Positions 12,754-26,324 of a stretch of 64,000 nucleotides of DNA are shown here, one piece after another. How positions within the stretch are numbered: position 1 is the first letter of the stretch; each line of letters opens with the position of its first letter. The stretch spans positions 1,550,001-1,614,000 of the forward strand of contig CAWUCO010000207.1 of assembly GCA_963920705.1 (NCBI GenBank), read 5' to 3'. The position numbers and the translations under genes are program-made. Source of the DNA: Odiellus spinosus (lineage: Eukaryota; Arthropoda; Arachnida; Opiliones; Phalangiidae). The notes under the pieces are model-generated. The model did no database searches. It was not told where the DNA came from and worked only from the letters and a program-made list of their open reading frames with translations.

Positions 12754-13839
12754 TTTGTGGATCTTCACTTGGGAAGTTTGTGGATCTGCACTTGGGAAAT
12801 AACTGGATCTGCACCAGGGAAATTTCTGGATCTGAACTTGGGAAATTTGTGGATCTGCACTTGGGAAATTTGGGGATCTGCACTTGGGAAATTTGCGGAG
12901 CTGTACTTGGGAAATTTGCGGATGTGCACTTGGGAAATTTGCGGATCTGCACTTGGGAAATTTGCGGATCTTCACTTGGGAAATTTGTGGATCTGCACTT
13001 GGGAAATTTGCGGATCTGCACTTGGGAAATTTGCGGATCTGCACTTGGGAAATTTGCGGATCTGCACTTGGGAAATATGCGGATCTGCACTTGAGAAATT
13101 TTCGGATCTGCACTTGGGAAATTTGCGAATCTGCACTTGGGAAATTTGCGGATCTGCACTTGGGAAATTTGCGGATCTACACTTGGGAAAATTGCGGATC
13201 TGCACTTGGGAAATTTGCGGATCTGCACTTGGGAAATTTCTGGATCTGCGCTAGGGAAATTTCTGGATCTGCACTTGGAAAATTTGTGGATCTGCACTTT
13301 GGAAATTTGTGGATCTGCACTTGGGAAAATTGTGGATCTGCACTTGGGAAGTTTGTGGATCTGCACTTGGGAAATAACTGGATCTGCACCAGGGAAATTT
13401 CTGGATCTGCACTTGGGAAATTTGGGGATCTGCACTTGGGAAATTGGCGGATCTACACTTGGGAAATTGGAGGATCTGCACTTGGGAAATTTGTGGATCT
13501 GCACTTGGGAAGTTTGTGGATCTGCACTTGGGAAATAACTGGATCTGCACCAGGGAAATTTCTGGATCTGCACTTGGGAAATTTGTGGATCTGCACTTGG
13601 GAAATTTGCGGATCTGCACTTGGGAAATTGGCGGATCTACACTTGGGAAATTTGAGGATCTGCACTTGGGAAGTTTGTGGATCTGCACTTGGAAAATAAC
13701 TGGATCTGAACCAGGGAAATTTCTGGATCTGCACTTGGGAAATTTGGGGATCTGCACTTGGGAAATTTGCGGAGCTGTACTTAGGAAATTTGCGGATCTG
13801 CACTTGGGAAATTTGCGGATCTTCACTCATGAAATTTGT
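12754..13839. repeat. Type 2 ACTCATGAAA module, copy 3 of 8
   Basis: Displaced by exactly 3,358 bp (146 monomers) from copy 2. It has a private AATATGCGG at about 13,075. It lies within the first 53-mer of the tandem pair. Confidence 0.82.
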
Positions 13840-13972
13840 GGATCTGCACTTGGGAAATTTCTGGATCTGCACTAGGGAAATTTGTGGATCTGCACTTGGG
13901 AAATTTGTGGATCTGCACTTGGGAAATTGGCGGATCTACACTTGGGAAATTTGAGGATCTGCACTTGGGAAA

Positions 13973-15058
13973 TTTGTGGATCTTCACTTGGGAAGTTTGT
14001 GGATCTGCACTTGGGAAATAACTGGATCTGCACCAGGGAAATTTCTGGATCTGAACTTGGGAAATTTGTGGATCTGCACTTGGGAAATTTGGGGATCTGC
14101 ACTTGGGAAATTTGCGGAGCTGTACTTGGGAAATTTGCGGATGTGCACTTGGGAAATTTGCGGATCTGCACTTGGGAAATTTGCGGATCTTCACTTGGGA
14201 AATTTGTGGATCTGCACTTCGGAAATTTGCGGATCTGCACTTGGGAAATTTGCGGATCTGCACTTGGGAAATTTTCGGATCTGCACTTGGGAAATTTGCG
14301 GATCTGCACTTGAGAAATTTTCGGATCTGCACTTGGGAAATTTGCGAATCTGCACTTGGGAAATTTGCGGATCTGCACTTGGGAAATTTGCGGATCTACA
14401 CTTGGGAAAATTGCGGATCTGCACTTGGGAAATTTGCGGATCTGCACTTGGGAAATTTCTGGATCTGCGCTAGGGAAATTTCTGGATCTGCACTTGGAAA
14501 ATTTGTGGATCTGCACTTTGGAAATTTGTGGATCTGCACTTGGGAAAATTGTGGATCTGCACTTGGGAAGTTTGTGGATCTGCACTTGGGAAATAACTGG
14601 ATCTGCACCAGGGAAATTTCTGGATCTGCACTTGGGAAATTTGGGGATCTGCACTTGGGAAATTGGCGGATCTACACTTGGGAAATTGGAGGATCTGCAC
14701 TTGGGAAATTTGTGGATCTGCACTTGGGAAGTTTGTGGATCTGCACTTGGGAAATAACTGGATCTGCACCAGGGAAATTTCTGGATCTGCACTTGGGAAA
14801 TTTGTGGATCTGCACTTGGGAAATTTGCGGATCTGCACTTTTGAAATTGGCGGATCTACACTTGGGAAATTTGAGGATCTGCACTTGGGAAGTTTGTGGA
14901 TCTGCACTTGGAAAATAACTGGATCTGAACCAGGGAAATTTCTGGATCTGCACTTGGGAAATTTGGGGATCTGCACTTGGGAAATTTGCGGAGCTGTACT
15001 TAGGAAATTTGCGGATCTGCACTTGGGAAATTTGCGGATCTTCACTCATGAAATTTGT
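13973..15058. repeat. Type 2 ACTCATGAAA module, copy 4 of 8
   Basis: Lies 1,219 bp after copy 3, as part of the 53-mer tandem duplication. This is the only place where two module copies are directly adjacent. Confidence 0.82.
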
Positions 15059-15095
15059 GGATCTGCACTTGGGAAATTTCTGGATCTGCACTAGG

Positions 15096-17307
15096 GAAAT
15101 TTGTGGATCTGCCCTTGGGAAATTTGCGGAACTGCACTTGGGAAATTTGCGGATCTGCACTTGGGAAATTTGCGGATCTGCACTTTGGAAATTTGCGGAT
15201 CTGCACTTTTGAAATTTGCGGATCTGCACTTTAGAAATTTGCGGATCTGCACTTGTGAAGTTTGTGGATCTGCACTTGGGAAATTTGGGGATCTGCACTT
15301 GGGAAATTTGCGGATCTGCGCTTGGGAAATTTGCGGATCTGCACTTGGGAAATTTGTGGATCTGCAATTGGGAAATTTGCGGATCTGCACTTGGAAAATT
15401 TGCAGATCTGCACTTGGAAAATTTGCGGATCTGCACTTGGGAAATTTGCGGATCTGCACTTGGAAAATTTGCGGATCTGCTCTTGTAAAATTTGCGGATC
15501 TGCACTTGGAAAATTTGCGGATCTGCACTTGGGAAATTTGCGGATCTGCACTTGGGAAATTTGCGGATCTGCACTTGGGAAATATGCGTATCTGCAATTG
15601 GGAAATTTGCGGATCTGCACTTGGGAAATTTGCGGATCTGCAATTGGGAAATTTGCGGATCTGCACTTTGGAAATTTGCGGATCTGCACTTTTGAAATTT
15701 GCGGATCAGCACTTTTGAAATTTGCGGATCTGCAATTGGGAAATTTGCGGATCTGCACTTGGGAAATTTGCGGATCTGCACTTGGGAAATTTGCGTATCT
15801 GCACTTGGAAAATTTGCGGATCTGCACTTGGGAAATTTGCGGATATGCACTTGGGAAATTTGCGGATCTGCACTTGGGAAATTTGATGATATGCACTTGT
15901 TAAATTTGCGGATCTGCACTTTGGAAATTTGCGGATCTGTACTTTTGAAATTTGCGGTTCTGCACTTTAGAAATCTGCGGATCTGCACTTGGGAAGTTTG
16001 CGGATCTGCACTTGGGAAATTTGGGGATCTGCACTTGGGAAATTTGCGGATCTGCACTTGGGAAATTTGCGTATCTGCACTTGGAAAATTTGCGGATCTG
16101 CACTTGGGAAATTTGCGGATATGCACTTGGGAAATTTGCGGATCTGCACTTGGGAAATTTCCGGATCTGCACTTGTGAAATTTGCGGATCTGCACTTGGG
16201 AAATTTGTGGATCTGCACTTGGGAAATTTGCGGATCTGCACTTGGGAAATTTGCGGATCTGCACTTTTGAAATTTGCGGATCTGCACTTTTGAAATTTGC
16301 GGATCTGCACTTGGGAAATTTGCGGATCTGCACTTGGGAAGTTTGCGGATCTGCACTTGGGAAATTTTGCGGATCTGCACTTGGGAAATTTGGGGATCTG
16401 CACTTGGGAAATTTGCGGATCTGCACTTGGAAATTTGCGGATCTGCACTTGGGAAATTTGCGGATCTGCACTTGGGAAATTTGCGGATCTGCACTTGGGA
16501 AATTTGCGGATCTGCACTTTTGAAATTTGCGGATCTGCAATTGGGAAATTTGCGGATCTGCACTTTTGAAATTTGCGGATCTGCACTTGGGAAATTTGCG
16601 GATCTGCACTTTTGAAATTAGCGGATCTGCACTTTTGAAATTTGCGGTTCTGCATTTGGGAAATTTTCGGATCTGCACTTTTGAAATTTGCGGATCTGCA
16701 TTTGGGAAATTTTCGGATCTGCACTTGGGAAATTTGCGGATCTCTACTTGGGAAATTTGCGGATCTGCACTTGGAAAATATGCGCATCTGCACTTGCAAA
16801 ATTTGCGGATCTGCACTTGGAAAATTTGCGGATCTGCACTTGGGAAATTTGCGGATCTGCACTTGGGAAATTTGCGGATCTGCACTTGGGAAATTTGCGT
16901 ATCTGCACTTGGAAAATTTGTGGATCTGCACTTTGGAAATTTGTGGATCTGCACTTGGGAAAATTGTGGATCTGCACTTGGGAAATTTCTGGATCTGCAC
17001 TTGGGAAATTTGTGGATCTGCACTTGGGAAATTTGTGGATCTGCACTAGGGAAATTTGTGGATCTGCACTTTTGAAATTTGCGGATCTGTACTTGGGAAA
17101 TTTGCGGATCTGCACTTGGGAAATTTGTGGATCTGCACTTGGGAAATTTGCGGATCTGTACATGGGAAATTTGCGGATCTGCACTTGGGAAATTTGTGGA
17201 TCTGCACTTGGGAAATTTGTGGATCTGCACTTGGGAAATTTGTGGACCTGCACTTGGGAAATTGGCGGATCTACACTTGGGAAATTTGAGGATCTGCACT
17301 TGGGAAA
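15096..17307. repeat. Type 1 segment with 24/22-bp monomer pair
   Basis: From 15,096 to about 16,170 this is type 1b, with GATGATATG at about 15,886 and two GCAGATCTG-like or TATGCGTAT monomers. From 16,182 it matches the start of HOR copies 1-3 for about 340 bp, including the 24-mer AAATTTTGCGG (about 16,367) and the 22-mer CTTGGAAATTT (about 16,431). The GGTTCTGCATTTGGG / TATGCGCAT block (16,645-16,800) is shortened relative to copy 2, lacking the GCAGTTGGG monomers. From about 16,900 it passes into type 2, with CACTAGGG at about 17,046. Confidence 0.72.
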
Positions 17308-18209
17308 TTTGTGGATCTTCACTTGGGAAGTTTGTGGATCTGCACTTGGGAAATAACTGGATCTGCACCAGGGAAATTTCTGGATCTGAACTTGGGAAAT
17401 TTGTGGATCTGCACTTGGGAAATTTGCGGAGCTGTACTTGGGAAATTTGCGGATGTGCACTTGGGAAATTTGCGGATCTGCACTTGGGAAATTTGCGGAT
17501 CTTCACTTGGGAAATTTGTGGATCTGCACTTGGGAAATTTGCGGATCTGCACTTGGGAAATTTGCGGATCTGCACTTGGGAAATTTGCGGATCTGCACTT
17601 GGGAAATTTGCGGATCTGCACTTGAGAAATTTTCGGATCTGCACTTGGGAAATTTGCGAATCTGCACTTGGGAAATTTGCGGATCTGCACTTGGGAAATT
17701 TGCGGATGTACACTTGGGAAAATTGCGGATCTGCACTTGGGAAATTTGCGGATCTGCACTTGGGAAATTTCTGGATCTGCGCTAGGGAAATTTCTGGATC
17801 TGCACTTGGAAAATTTGTGGATCTGCACTTTGGAAATTTGTGGATCTGCACTTGGGAAAATTGTGGATCTGCACTTGGGAAGTTTGTGGATCTGCACTTG
17901 GGAAATAACTGGATCTGCACCAGGGAAATTTCTGGATCTGCACTTGGGAAATTTGTGGATCTGCACTTGGGAAATTTGCGGATCTGCACTTGGGAAATTG
18001 GCGGATCTACACTTGGGAAATTTGAGGATCTGCACTTGGGAAGTTTGTGGATCTGCACTTGGAAAATAACTGGATCTGAACCAGGGAAATTTCTGGATCT
18101 GCACTTGGGAAATTTGGGGATCTGCACTTGGGAAATTTGCGGAGCTGTACTTAGGAAATTTGCGGATCTGCACTTGGGAAATTTGCGGATCTTCACTCAT
18201 GAAATTTGT
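17308..18209. repeat. Type 2 ACTCATGAAA module, copy 5 of 8 (8 monomers short)
   Basis: Same start and end markers, but 901 bp instead of 1,085. The 184-bp difference is exactly eight monomers. One TAAC/CACCAGGG pair and the GGCGGATCTACAC-GGAGG stretch between the first and third TAAC monomers are missing, which looks like a clean in-register deletion. It has a private GCGGATGTACAC at about 17,704. Confidence 0.8.
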
Positions 18210-19101
18210 GGATCTGCACTTGGGAAATTTCTGGATCTGCACTAGGGAAATTTGTGGATCTGCCCTTGGGAAATTTGCGGAACTGCACTTGGGAAATTTG
18301 CGGATCTGCACTTGGGAAATTTGCGGATCTGCACTTTGGAAATTTGCGGATCTGCACTTTTGAAATTTGCGGATCTGCACTTTAGAAATTTGCGGATCTG
18401 CACTTGTGAAGTTTGCGGATCTGCACTTGGGAAATTTGGGGATCTGCACTTGGGAAATTTGCGGATCTGCAGTTGGGAAATTTGCGGATATGCACTTGGG
18501 AAATTTGCAGATCTGCACTTGGGAAATTTGCGGTTCTGCAATTGGGAAATTTGCGGATCTGCACTTGGAAAATATGCGCATCTGCACTTGCAAAATTTGC
18601 GGATCTGCACTTGGAAAATTTGCGGATCTGCACTTGGGAAATTTGCGGATCTGCACTTGGGAAATTTGCGGATCTGCACTTGGGAAATTTGCGTATCTGC
18701 ACTTGGAAAATTTATGGATCTGCACTTTGGAAATTTGTGGATCTGCACTTGGGAAAATTGTGGATCTGCACTTGGGAAATTTCTGGATCTGCACTTGGGA
18801 AATTTGTGGATCTGCACTTGGGAAATTTGTGGATCTGCACTAGGGAAATTTGTGGATCTGCACTTTTGAAATTTGCGGATCTGTACTTGGGAAATTTGCG
18901 GATCTGCACTTGGGAAATTTGTGGATCTGCACTTGGGAAATTTGCGGATCTGTACATGGGAAATTTGCGGATCTGCACTTGGGAAATTTGTGGATCTGCA
19001 CTTGGGAAATTTGTGGATCTGCACTTGGGAAATTTGTGGACCTGCACTTGGGAAATTGGCGGATCTACACTTGGGAAATTTGAGGATCTGCACTTGGGAA
19101 A

Positions 19102-20187
19102 TTTGTGGATCTTCACTTGGGAAGTTTGTGGATCTGCACTTGGGAAATAACTGGATCTGCACCAGGGAAATTTCTGGATCTGAACTTGGGAAATTTGTGG
19201 ATCTGCACTTGGGAAATTTGGGGATCTGCACTTGGGAAATTTGCGGAGCTGTACTTGGGAAATTTGCGGATGTGCACTTGGGAAATTTGCGGATCTGCAC
19301 TTGGGAAATTTGCGGATCTTCACTTGGGAAATTTGTGGATCTGCACTTGGGAAATTTGCGGATCTGCACTTGGGAAATTTGCGGATCTGCACTTGGGAAA
19401 TTTGCGGATCTGCACTTGGGAAATTTGCGGATCTGCACTTGAGAAATTTTCGGATCTGCACTTGGGAAATTTGCGAATCTGCACTTGGGAAATTTGCGGA
19501 TCTGCACTTGGGAAATTTGCGGATCTACACTTGGGAAAATTGCGGATCTGCACTTGGGAAATTTGCGGATCTGCACTTGGGAAATTTCTGGATCTGCGCT
19601 AGGGAAATTTCTGGATCTGCACTTGGAAAATTTGTGGATCTGCACTTTGGAAATTTGTGGATCTGCACTTGGGAAAATTGTGGATCTGCACTTGGGAAGT
19701 TTGTGGATCTGCACTTGGGAAATAACTGGATCTGCACCAGGGAAATTTCTGGATCTGCACTTGGGAAATTTGGGGATCTGCACTTGGGAAATTGGCGGAT
19801 CTACACTTTGGAAATTGGAGGATCTGCACTTGGGAAATTTGTGGATCTGCACTTGGGAAGTTTGTGGATCTGCACTTGGGAAATAACTGGATCTGCACCA
19901 GGGAAATTTCTGGATCTGCACTTGGGAAATTTGTGGATCTGCACTTGGGAAATTTGCGGATCTGCACTTGGGAAATTGGCGGATCTACACTTGGGAAATT
20001 TGAGGATCTGCACTTGGGAAGTTTGTGGATCTGCACTTGGAAAATAACTGGATCTGAACCAGGGAAATTTCTGGATCTGCACTTGGAAAATTTGGGGATC
20101 TGCACTTGGGAAATTTGCGGAGCTGTACTTAGGAAATTTGCGGATCTGCACTTGGGAAATTTGCGGATCTTCACTCATGAAATTTGT
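19102..20187. repeat. Type 2 ACTCATGAAA module, copy 6 of 8
   Basis: Full length (1,085 bp) and part of the first 99-mer. It shares with copy 7, and no other copy, the CTACACTTTGGAAATTGG monomer (about 19,802 and 22,079), confirming that copies 6 and 7 are sisters. Confidence 0.82.
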
Positions 20188-21378
20188 GGATCTGCACTTG
20201 GGAAATTTGTGGATCTGCACTTGGGAAATTTCTGGATCTGCACTAGGGAAATTTGCGGAACTGCACTTTTGAAATTTGCGGATCTGCACTTTAGAAATTT
20301 GCGGATCTGCACTTGTGAAGTTTGCGGATCTGCACTTGGGAAATTTGGGGATCTGCACTTGGGAAATTTGCGGATCTGCACTTGGGAAATTTGCGGATCT
20401 GCACTTGGGAAATTTGTGGATCTGCACTAGGGAAATTTGTGGATCTGCCCTTGGGAAATTTGCGGAACTGCACTTGGGAAATTTGCGGATCTGCACTTGG
20501 GAAATTTGTGGATCTGCACTAGGGAAATTTGTGGATCTGCCCTTGGGAAATTTGCGGAACTGCACTTGGGAAATTTGCGGATCTGCACTTGGGAAATTTG
20601 CGGATCTGCACTTTGGAAATTTGCGGATCTGCACTTTTGAAATTTGCGGATCTGCACTTTAGAAATTTGCGGATCTGCACTTGTGAAGTTTGCGGATCTG
20701 CACTTGGGAAATTTGGGGATCTGCACTTGGGAAATTTGCGGATCTGCAGTTGGGAAATTTGCGGATATGCACTTGGGAAATTTGCAGATCTGCACTTGGG
20801 AAATTTGCGGTTCTGCAATTGGGAAATTTGCGGATCTGCACTTGGAAAATATGCGCATCTGCACTTGCAAAATTTGCGGATCTGCACTTGGAAAATTTGC
20901 GGATCTGCACTTGGGAAATTTGCGGATCTGCACTTGGGAAATTTGCGGATCTGCACTTGGGAAATTTGCGTATCTGCACTTGGAAAATTTGTCGATCTGC
21001 ACTTTGGAAATTTGTGGATCTGCACTTGGGAAAATTGTGGATCTGCACTTGGGAAATTTCTGGATCTGCACTTGGGAAATTTGTGGATCTGCACTTGGGA
21101 AATTTGTGGATCTGCACTAGGGAAATTTGTGGATCTGCACTTTTGAAATTTGCGGATCTGTACTTGGGAAATTTGCGGATCTGCACTTGGGAAATTTGTG
21201 GATCTGCACTTGGGAAATTTGCGGATCTGTACATGGGAAATTTGCGGATCTGCACTTGGGAAATTTGTGGATCTGCACTTGGGAAATTTGTGGATCTGCA
21301 CTTGGGAAATTTGTGGACCTGCACTTGGGAAATTGGCGGATCTACACTTGGGAAATTTGAGGATCTGCACTTGGGAAA

Positions 21379-22464
21379 TTTGTGGATCTTCACTTGGGAA
21401 GTTTGTGGATCTGCACTTGGGAAATAACTGGATCTGCACCAGGGAAATTTCTGGATCTGAACTTGGGAAATTTGTGGATCCGCACTTGGGAAATTTGGGG
21501 ATCTGCACTTGGGAAATTTGCGGAGCTGTACTTGGGAAATTTGCGGATGTGCACTTGGGAAATTTGCGGATCTGCACTTGGGAAATTTGCGGATCTTCAC
21601 TTGGGAAATTTGTGGATCTGCACTTGGGAAATTTGCGGATCTGCACTTGGGAAATTTGCGGATCTGCACTTGGGAAATTTGCGGATCTGCACTTGGGAAA
21701 TTTGCGGATCTGCACTTGAGAAATTTTCGGATCTGCACTTGGGAAATTTGCGAATCTGCACTTGGGAAATTTGCGGATCAGCACTTGGGAAATTTGCGGA
21801 TCTACACTTGGGAAAATTGCGGATCTGCACTTGGGAAATTTGCGGATCTGCACTTGGGAAATTTCTGGATCTGCGCTAGGGAAATTTCTGGATCTGCACT
21901 TGGAAAATTTGTGGATCTGCACTTTGGAAATTTGTGGATCTGCACTTGGGAAAATTGTGGATCTGCACTTGGGAAGTTTGTGGATCTGCACTTGGGAAAT
22001 AACTGGATCTGCACCAGGGAAATTTCTGGATCTGCACTTGGGAAATTTGGGGATCTGCACTTGGGAAATTGGCGGATCTACACTTTGGAAATTGGAGGAT
22101 CTGCACTTGGGAAATTTGTGGATCTGCACTTGGGAAGTTTGTGGATCTGCACTTGGGAAATAACTGGATCTGCACCAGGGAAATTTCTGGATGTGCACTT
22201 GGGAAATTTGTGGATCTGCACTTGGGAAATTTGCGGATCTGCACTTGGGAAATTGGCGGATCTACACTTGGGAAATTTGAGGATCTGCACTTGGGAAGTT
22301 TGTGGATCTGCACTTGGAAAATAACTGGATCTGAACCAGGGAAATTTCTGGATCTGCACTTGGGAAATTTGGGGATCTGCACTTGGGAAATTTGCGGAGC
22401 TGTACTTAGGAAATTTGCGGATCTGCACTTGGGAAATTTGCGGATCTTCACTCATGAAATTTGT
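21379..22464. repeat. Type 2 ACTCATGAAA module, copy 7 of 8
   Basis: Lies 2,277 bp after copy 6. Private changes are GGATCCGCAC (about 21,480), which creates a GGATCC hexamer, GATCAGCAC (about 21,777) and GGATGTGCAC (about 22,191). Confidence 0.82.
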
Positions 22465-22482
22465 GGATCTGCACTTGGGAAA

Positions 22483-22789
22483 TTTCTGGATCTGCACTAG
22501 GGAAATTTGTGGATCTGCCCTTGGGAAATTTGCGGAACTGCACTTTTGAAATTTGCGGATCTGCACTTTAGAAATTTGCGGATCTGCACTTGTGAAGTTT
22601 GCGGATCTGCACTTGGGAAATTTGGGGATCTGCACTTGGGAAATTTGCGGATCTGCACTTGGGAAATTTGCGGATCTGCACTTGGGAAATTTGTGGATCT
22701 GCACTTGGGAAATTTGCGGATCTGCACTTGGAAAATTTGCAGATCTGCACTTGGAAAATTTGCGGATCTGCACTTGGGAAATTTGCGGA
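22483..22789. repeat. Short type 1b linker
   Basis: CACTAGGG, GCCCTTGGG, GGAACTGCACTTTTGAAA, CTTTAGAAA, CTTGTGAAG and GCAGATCTG monomers occur in an order also seen near 20,250 and 15,200-15,440. Nothing else is present. Confidence 0.65.
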
Positions 22790-24958
22790 TCTGCACTTGG
22801 AAAATTTGCGGATCTGCTCTTGTAAAATTTGCGGATCTGCACTTGGAAAATTTGCGGATCTGCACTTGGGAAATTTGCGGATCTGCACTTGGGAAATTTG
22901 CGGATCTGCACTTGGGAAATATGCGTATCTGCAATTGGGAAATTTGCGGATCTGCACTTGGGAAATTTGCGGATCTGCAATTGGGAAATTTGCGGATCTG
23001 CACTTGGGAAATTTGCGGATCTGCACTTTTGAAATTTGCGGATCAGCACTTTTGAAATTTGCGGATCTGCAATTGGGAAATTTGCGGATCTGCACTTGGG
23101 AAATTTGCGGATCTGCACTTGGGAAATTTGCGTATCTGCACTTGGAAAATTTGCGGATCTGCACTTGGGAAATTTGCGGATATGCACTTGGGAAATTTGC
23201 GGATCTGCACTTGGGAAATTTGATGATATGCACTTGTTAAATTTGCGGATCTGCACTTTGGAAATTTGCGGATCTGCACTTTTGAAATTTGCGGTTCTGC
23301 ACTTTAGAAATCTGCGGATCTGCACTTGGGAAGTTTGCGGATCTGCACTTGGGAAATTTGGGGATCTGCACTTGGGAAATTTGCGGATCTGCACTAGGGA
23401 AATTTGCGTATCTGCACTTGGAAAATTTGCGGATCTGCACTTGGGAAATTTGCGGATATGCACTTGGGAAATTTGCGGATCTGCACTTGGGAAATTTCCG
23501 GATCTGCACTTGTGAAATTTGCGGATCTGCACTTGGGAAATTTGTGGATCTGCACTTGGGAAATTTGCGGATCTGCACTTGGGAAATTTGCGGATCTGCA
23601 CTTTTGAAATTTGCGGATCTGCACTTTTGAAATATGCGGATCTGCACTTGGGAAATTTGCGGATCTGCACTTGGGAAGTTTGCGGATCTGCACTTGGGAA
23701 ATTTTGCGGATCTGCACTTGGGAAATTTGGGGATCTGCACTTGGGAAATTTGCGGATCTGCACTTGGAAATTTGCGGATCTGCACTTGGGAAATTTGCGG
23801 ATCTGCACTTGGGAAATTTGCGGATATGCACTTGGGAAATTTGCGGATCTGCACTTGGGAAATTTCCGGATCTGCACTTGTGAAATTTGCGGATCTGCAC
23901 TTGGGAAATTTGTGGATCTGCACTTGGGAAATTTGCGGATCTGCACTTGGAAAATTTGCGGATCTGCTCTTGTAAAATTTGCGGATCTGCACTTGGAAAA
24001 TTTGCGGATCTGCACTTGGGAAATTTGCGGATCTGCACTTGGGAAATTTGCGGATCTGCACTTGGGAAATATGCGTATCTGCAATTGGGAAATTTGCGGA
24101 TCTGCACTTGGGAAATTTGCGGATCTGCAATTGGGAAATTTGCGGATCTGCACTTGGGAAATTTGCGGATCTGCACTTTTGAAATTTGCGGATCAGCACT
24201 TTTGAAATTTGCGGATCTGCAATTGGGAAATTTGCGGATCTGCACTTGGGAAATTTGCGGATCTGCACTTGGGAAATTTGCGTATCTGCACTTGGAAAAT
24301 TTGCGGATCTGCACTTGGGAAATTTGCGGATATGCACTTGGGAAATTTGCGGATCTGCACTTGGGAAATTTGATGATATGCACTTGTTAAATTTGCGGAT
24401 CTGCACTTTGGAAATTTGCGGATCTGCACTTTTGAAATTTGCGGTTCTGCACTTTAGAAATCTGCGGATCTGCACTTGGGAAGTTTGCGGATCTGCACTT
24501 GGGAAATTTGGGGATCTGCACTTGGGAAATTTGCGGATCTGCACTTGGGAAATTTGCGTATCTGCACTTGGAAAATTTGCGGATCTGCACTTGGGAAATT
24601 TGCGGATATGCACTTGGGAAATTTGCGGATCTGCACATGGGAAATTTCCGGATCTGCACTTGTGAAATTTGCGGATCTGCACTTGGGAAATTTGTGGATC
24701 TGCACTTGGGAAATTTGCGGATCTGCACTTGGGAAATTTGCGGATCTGCACTTTTGAAATTTGCGGATCTGCACTTTTGAAATTTGCGGATCTGCACTTG
24801 GGAAATTTGCGGATCTGCACTTGGGAAGTTTGCGGATCTGCACTTGGGAAATTTTGCGGATCTGCACTTGGGAAATTTGGGGATCTGCACTTGGGAAATT
24901 TGCGGATCTGCACTTGGAAATTTGCGGATCTGCACTTGGGAAATTTGCGGATCTGCAC
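22790..24958. repeat. 1,150-bp (50-mer) tandem duplication, type 1
   Basis: About 1.02 kb starting at the GCTCTTGTAAAATT monomer (about 22,814) recurs exactly 1,150 bp later (about 23,964), including GATCAGCAC and GATGATATG (about 23,221 and 24,371). Homology ends near 23,808 and 24,958. Private changes are CACTAGGG at about 23,393 and AATATGCGG at about 23,633 in copy 1, and CACATGGG at about 24,635 in copy 2. Confidence 0.85.
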
Positions 24959-26324
24959 TTTTGAAATTTGCGGATCTGCACTTGGGAAATTTGCGGATCT
25001 GCACTTGGGAAGTTTGCGGATCTGCACTTGGGAAATTTTGCGGATCTGCACTTGGGAAATTTGGGGATCTGCACTTGGGAAATTTGCGGATCTGCACTTG
25101 GAAATTTGCGGATCTGCACTTGGGAAATTTGCGGATCTGCACTTGGGAAATTTGCGGATCTGCACTTGGGAAATTTGCGGATCGGCACTTTTGAAATTTG
25201 CGGATCTGCAATTGGGAAATTTGCGGATCTGCACTTTTGAAATTTGCGGATCTGCACTTGGGAAATTTGCGGATCTGCACTTTTGAAATTTGCGGATCTG
25301 CACTTTTGAAATTTGCGGTTCTGCATTTGGGAAATTTTCGGATCTGCACTTTTGAAATTTGCGGATCTGCATTTGGGAAATTTTCGGATCTGCACTTGGG
25401 AAATTTGCGGATCTCTACTTGGGAAATTTGCGGATCTGCACTTGGGAAATTTGCGGATCTGCAGTTGGGAAATTTGCGGATATGCACTTGGGAAATTTGC
25501 AGATCTGCACTTGGGAAATTTGCGGTTCTGCAATTGGGAAATTTGCGGATCTGCACTTGGAAAATATGCGCATCTGCACTTGCAAAATTTGCGGATCTGC
25601 ACTTGGAAAATTTGCGGATCTGCACTTGGGAAATTTGCGGATCTGCACTTGGGAAATTTGCGGATCTGCACTTGGGAAATTTGCGTATCTGCACTTGGAA
25701 AATTTGTGGATCTGCACTTTGGAAATTTGTGGATCTGCACTTGGGAAAATTGTGGATCTGCACTTGGGAAATTTCTGGATCTGCACTTGGGAAATTTGTG
25801 GATCTGCACTTGGGAAATTTGTGGATCTGCACTAGGGAAATTTGTGGATCTGCACTTTTGAAATTTGCGGATCTGTACTTGGGAAATTTGCGGATCTGCA
25901 CTTGGGAAATTTGTGGATCTGCACTTGGGAAATTTGCGGATCTGTACATGGGAAATTTGCGGATCTGCACTTGGGAAATTTGTGGATCTGCACTTTTGAA
26001 ATTTGCGGTTCTGCACTTTAGAAATCTGCGGATCTGCACTTGGGAAGTTTGCGGATCTGCACTTGGGAAATTTGGGGATCTGCACTTGGGAAATTTGCGG
26101 ATCTTCACTTGGGAAATTTGCGTATCTGCACTTGGAAAATTTGCGGATCTGCACTTGGGAAATTTGCGGATATGCACTTGGGAAATTTGCGGATCTGCAC
26201 TTGGGAAATTTCCGGATCTGCACTTGTGAAATTTGCGGATCTGCACTTGGGAAATTTGTGGATCTGCACTTTTGAAATTTGCGGATCTGCACTTGGGAAA
26301 TTTGCGGATCTGCACTTTTGAAAT
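24959..26324. repeat. Type 1 segment; 750 bp recur 2,415 bp downstream
   Basis: An 8-mer (184-bp) repeat of the GGGAAG / AAATTTTGCGG (24-mer) group spans about 24,784-25,150. From about 25,245 to 25,990 the order of GGTTCTGCA, GATCTCTAC, GCAGTTGGG, TATGCGCAT, CACTAGGG and GTACATGGG variants matches about 27,660-28,405 at an offset of 2,415 bp (105 monomers). A GATCGGCAC monomer (about 25,172) recurs at about 26,932, 27,645 and 28,908 only. Confidence 0.75.

Larger units (their letters stand above)
12658..15095. repeat. 1,219-bp (53-mer) tandem duplication
   Basis: Bases about 12,658-13,876 repeat at about 13,877-15,095. The junction lies in CACTAGGGAAATTTGTGG, which is followed by a CACTTGGG monomer at the end of copy 1 and by a GCCCTTGGG monomer at the end of copy 2. 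Each copy holds one full ACTCATGAAA module. Private changes in copy 2 include GCACTTCGG at about 14,216, GGAAATTTTCGG at about 14,270 and CTTTTGAAATTGGCGG at about 14,840. Confidence 0.87.
18235..22482. repeat. 2,277-bp (99-mer) tandem duplication
   Basis: GATCTGCCCTTGGG, GGAACTGCAC, CTTTAGAAA, GCAGTTGGG, TATGCGCAT and the whole following type 2 module recur at an offset of 2,277 bp. Copy 1 runs from about 18,235 to 20,511 and copy 2 from about 20,512 to 22,482. About 1.97 kb match base for base apart from isolated changes: TTTATGG at about 18,713, GTCGATC at about 20,990, GGATCCGCAC at about 21,480 and GATCAGCAC at about 21,777. Copy 1 has an additional 300 bp at its end. Part of that (about 20,427-20,610) is a 92-bp (four-monomer) tandem duplication of the CACTAGGG-GCCCTTGGG-GGAACTGCAC group. 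Confidence 0.88.
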
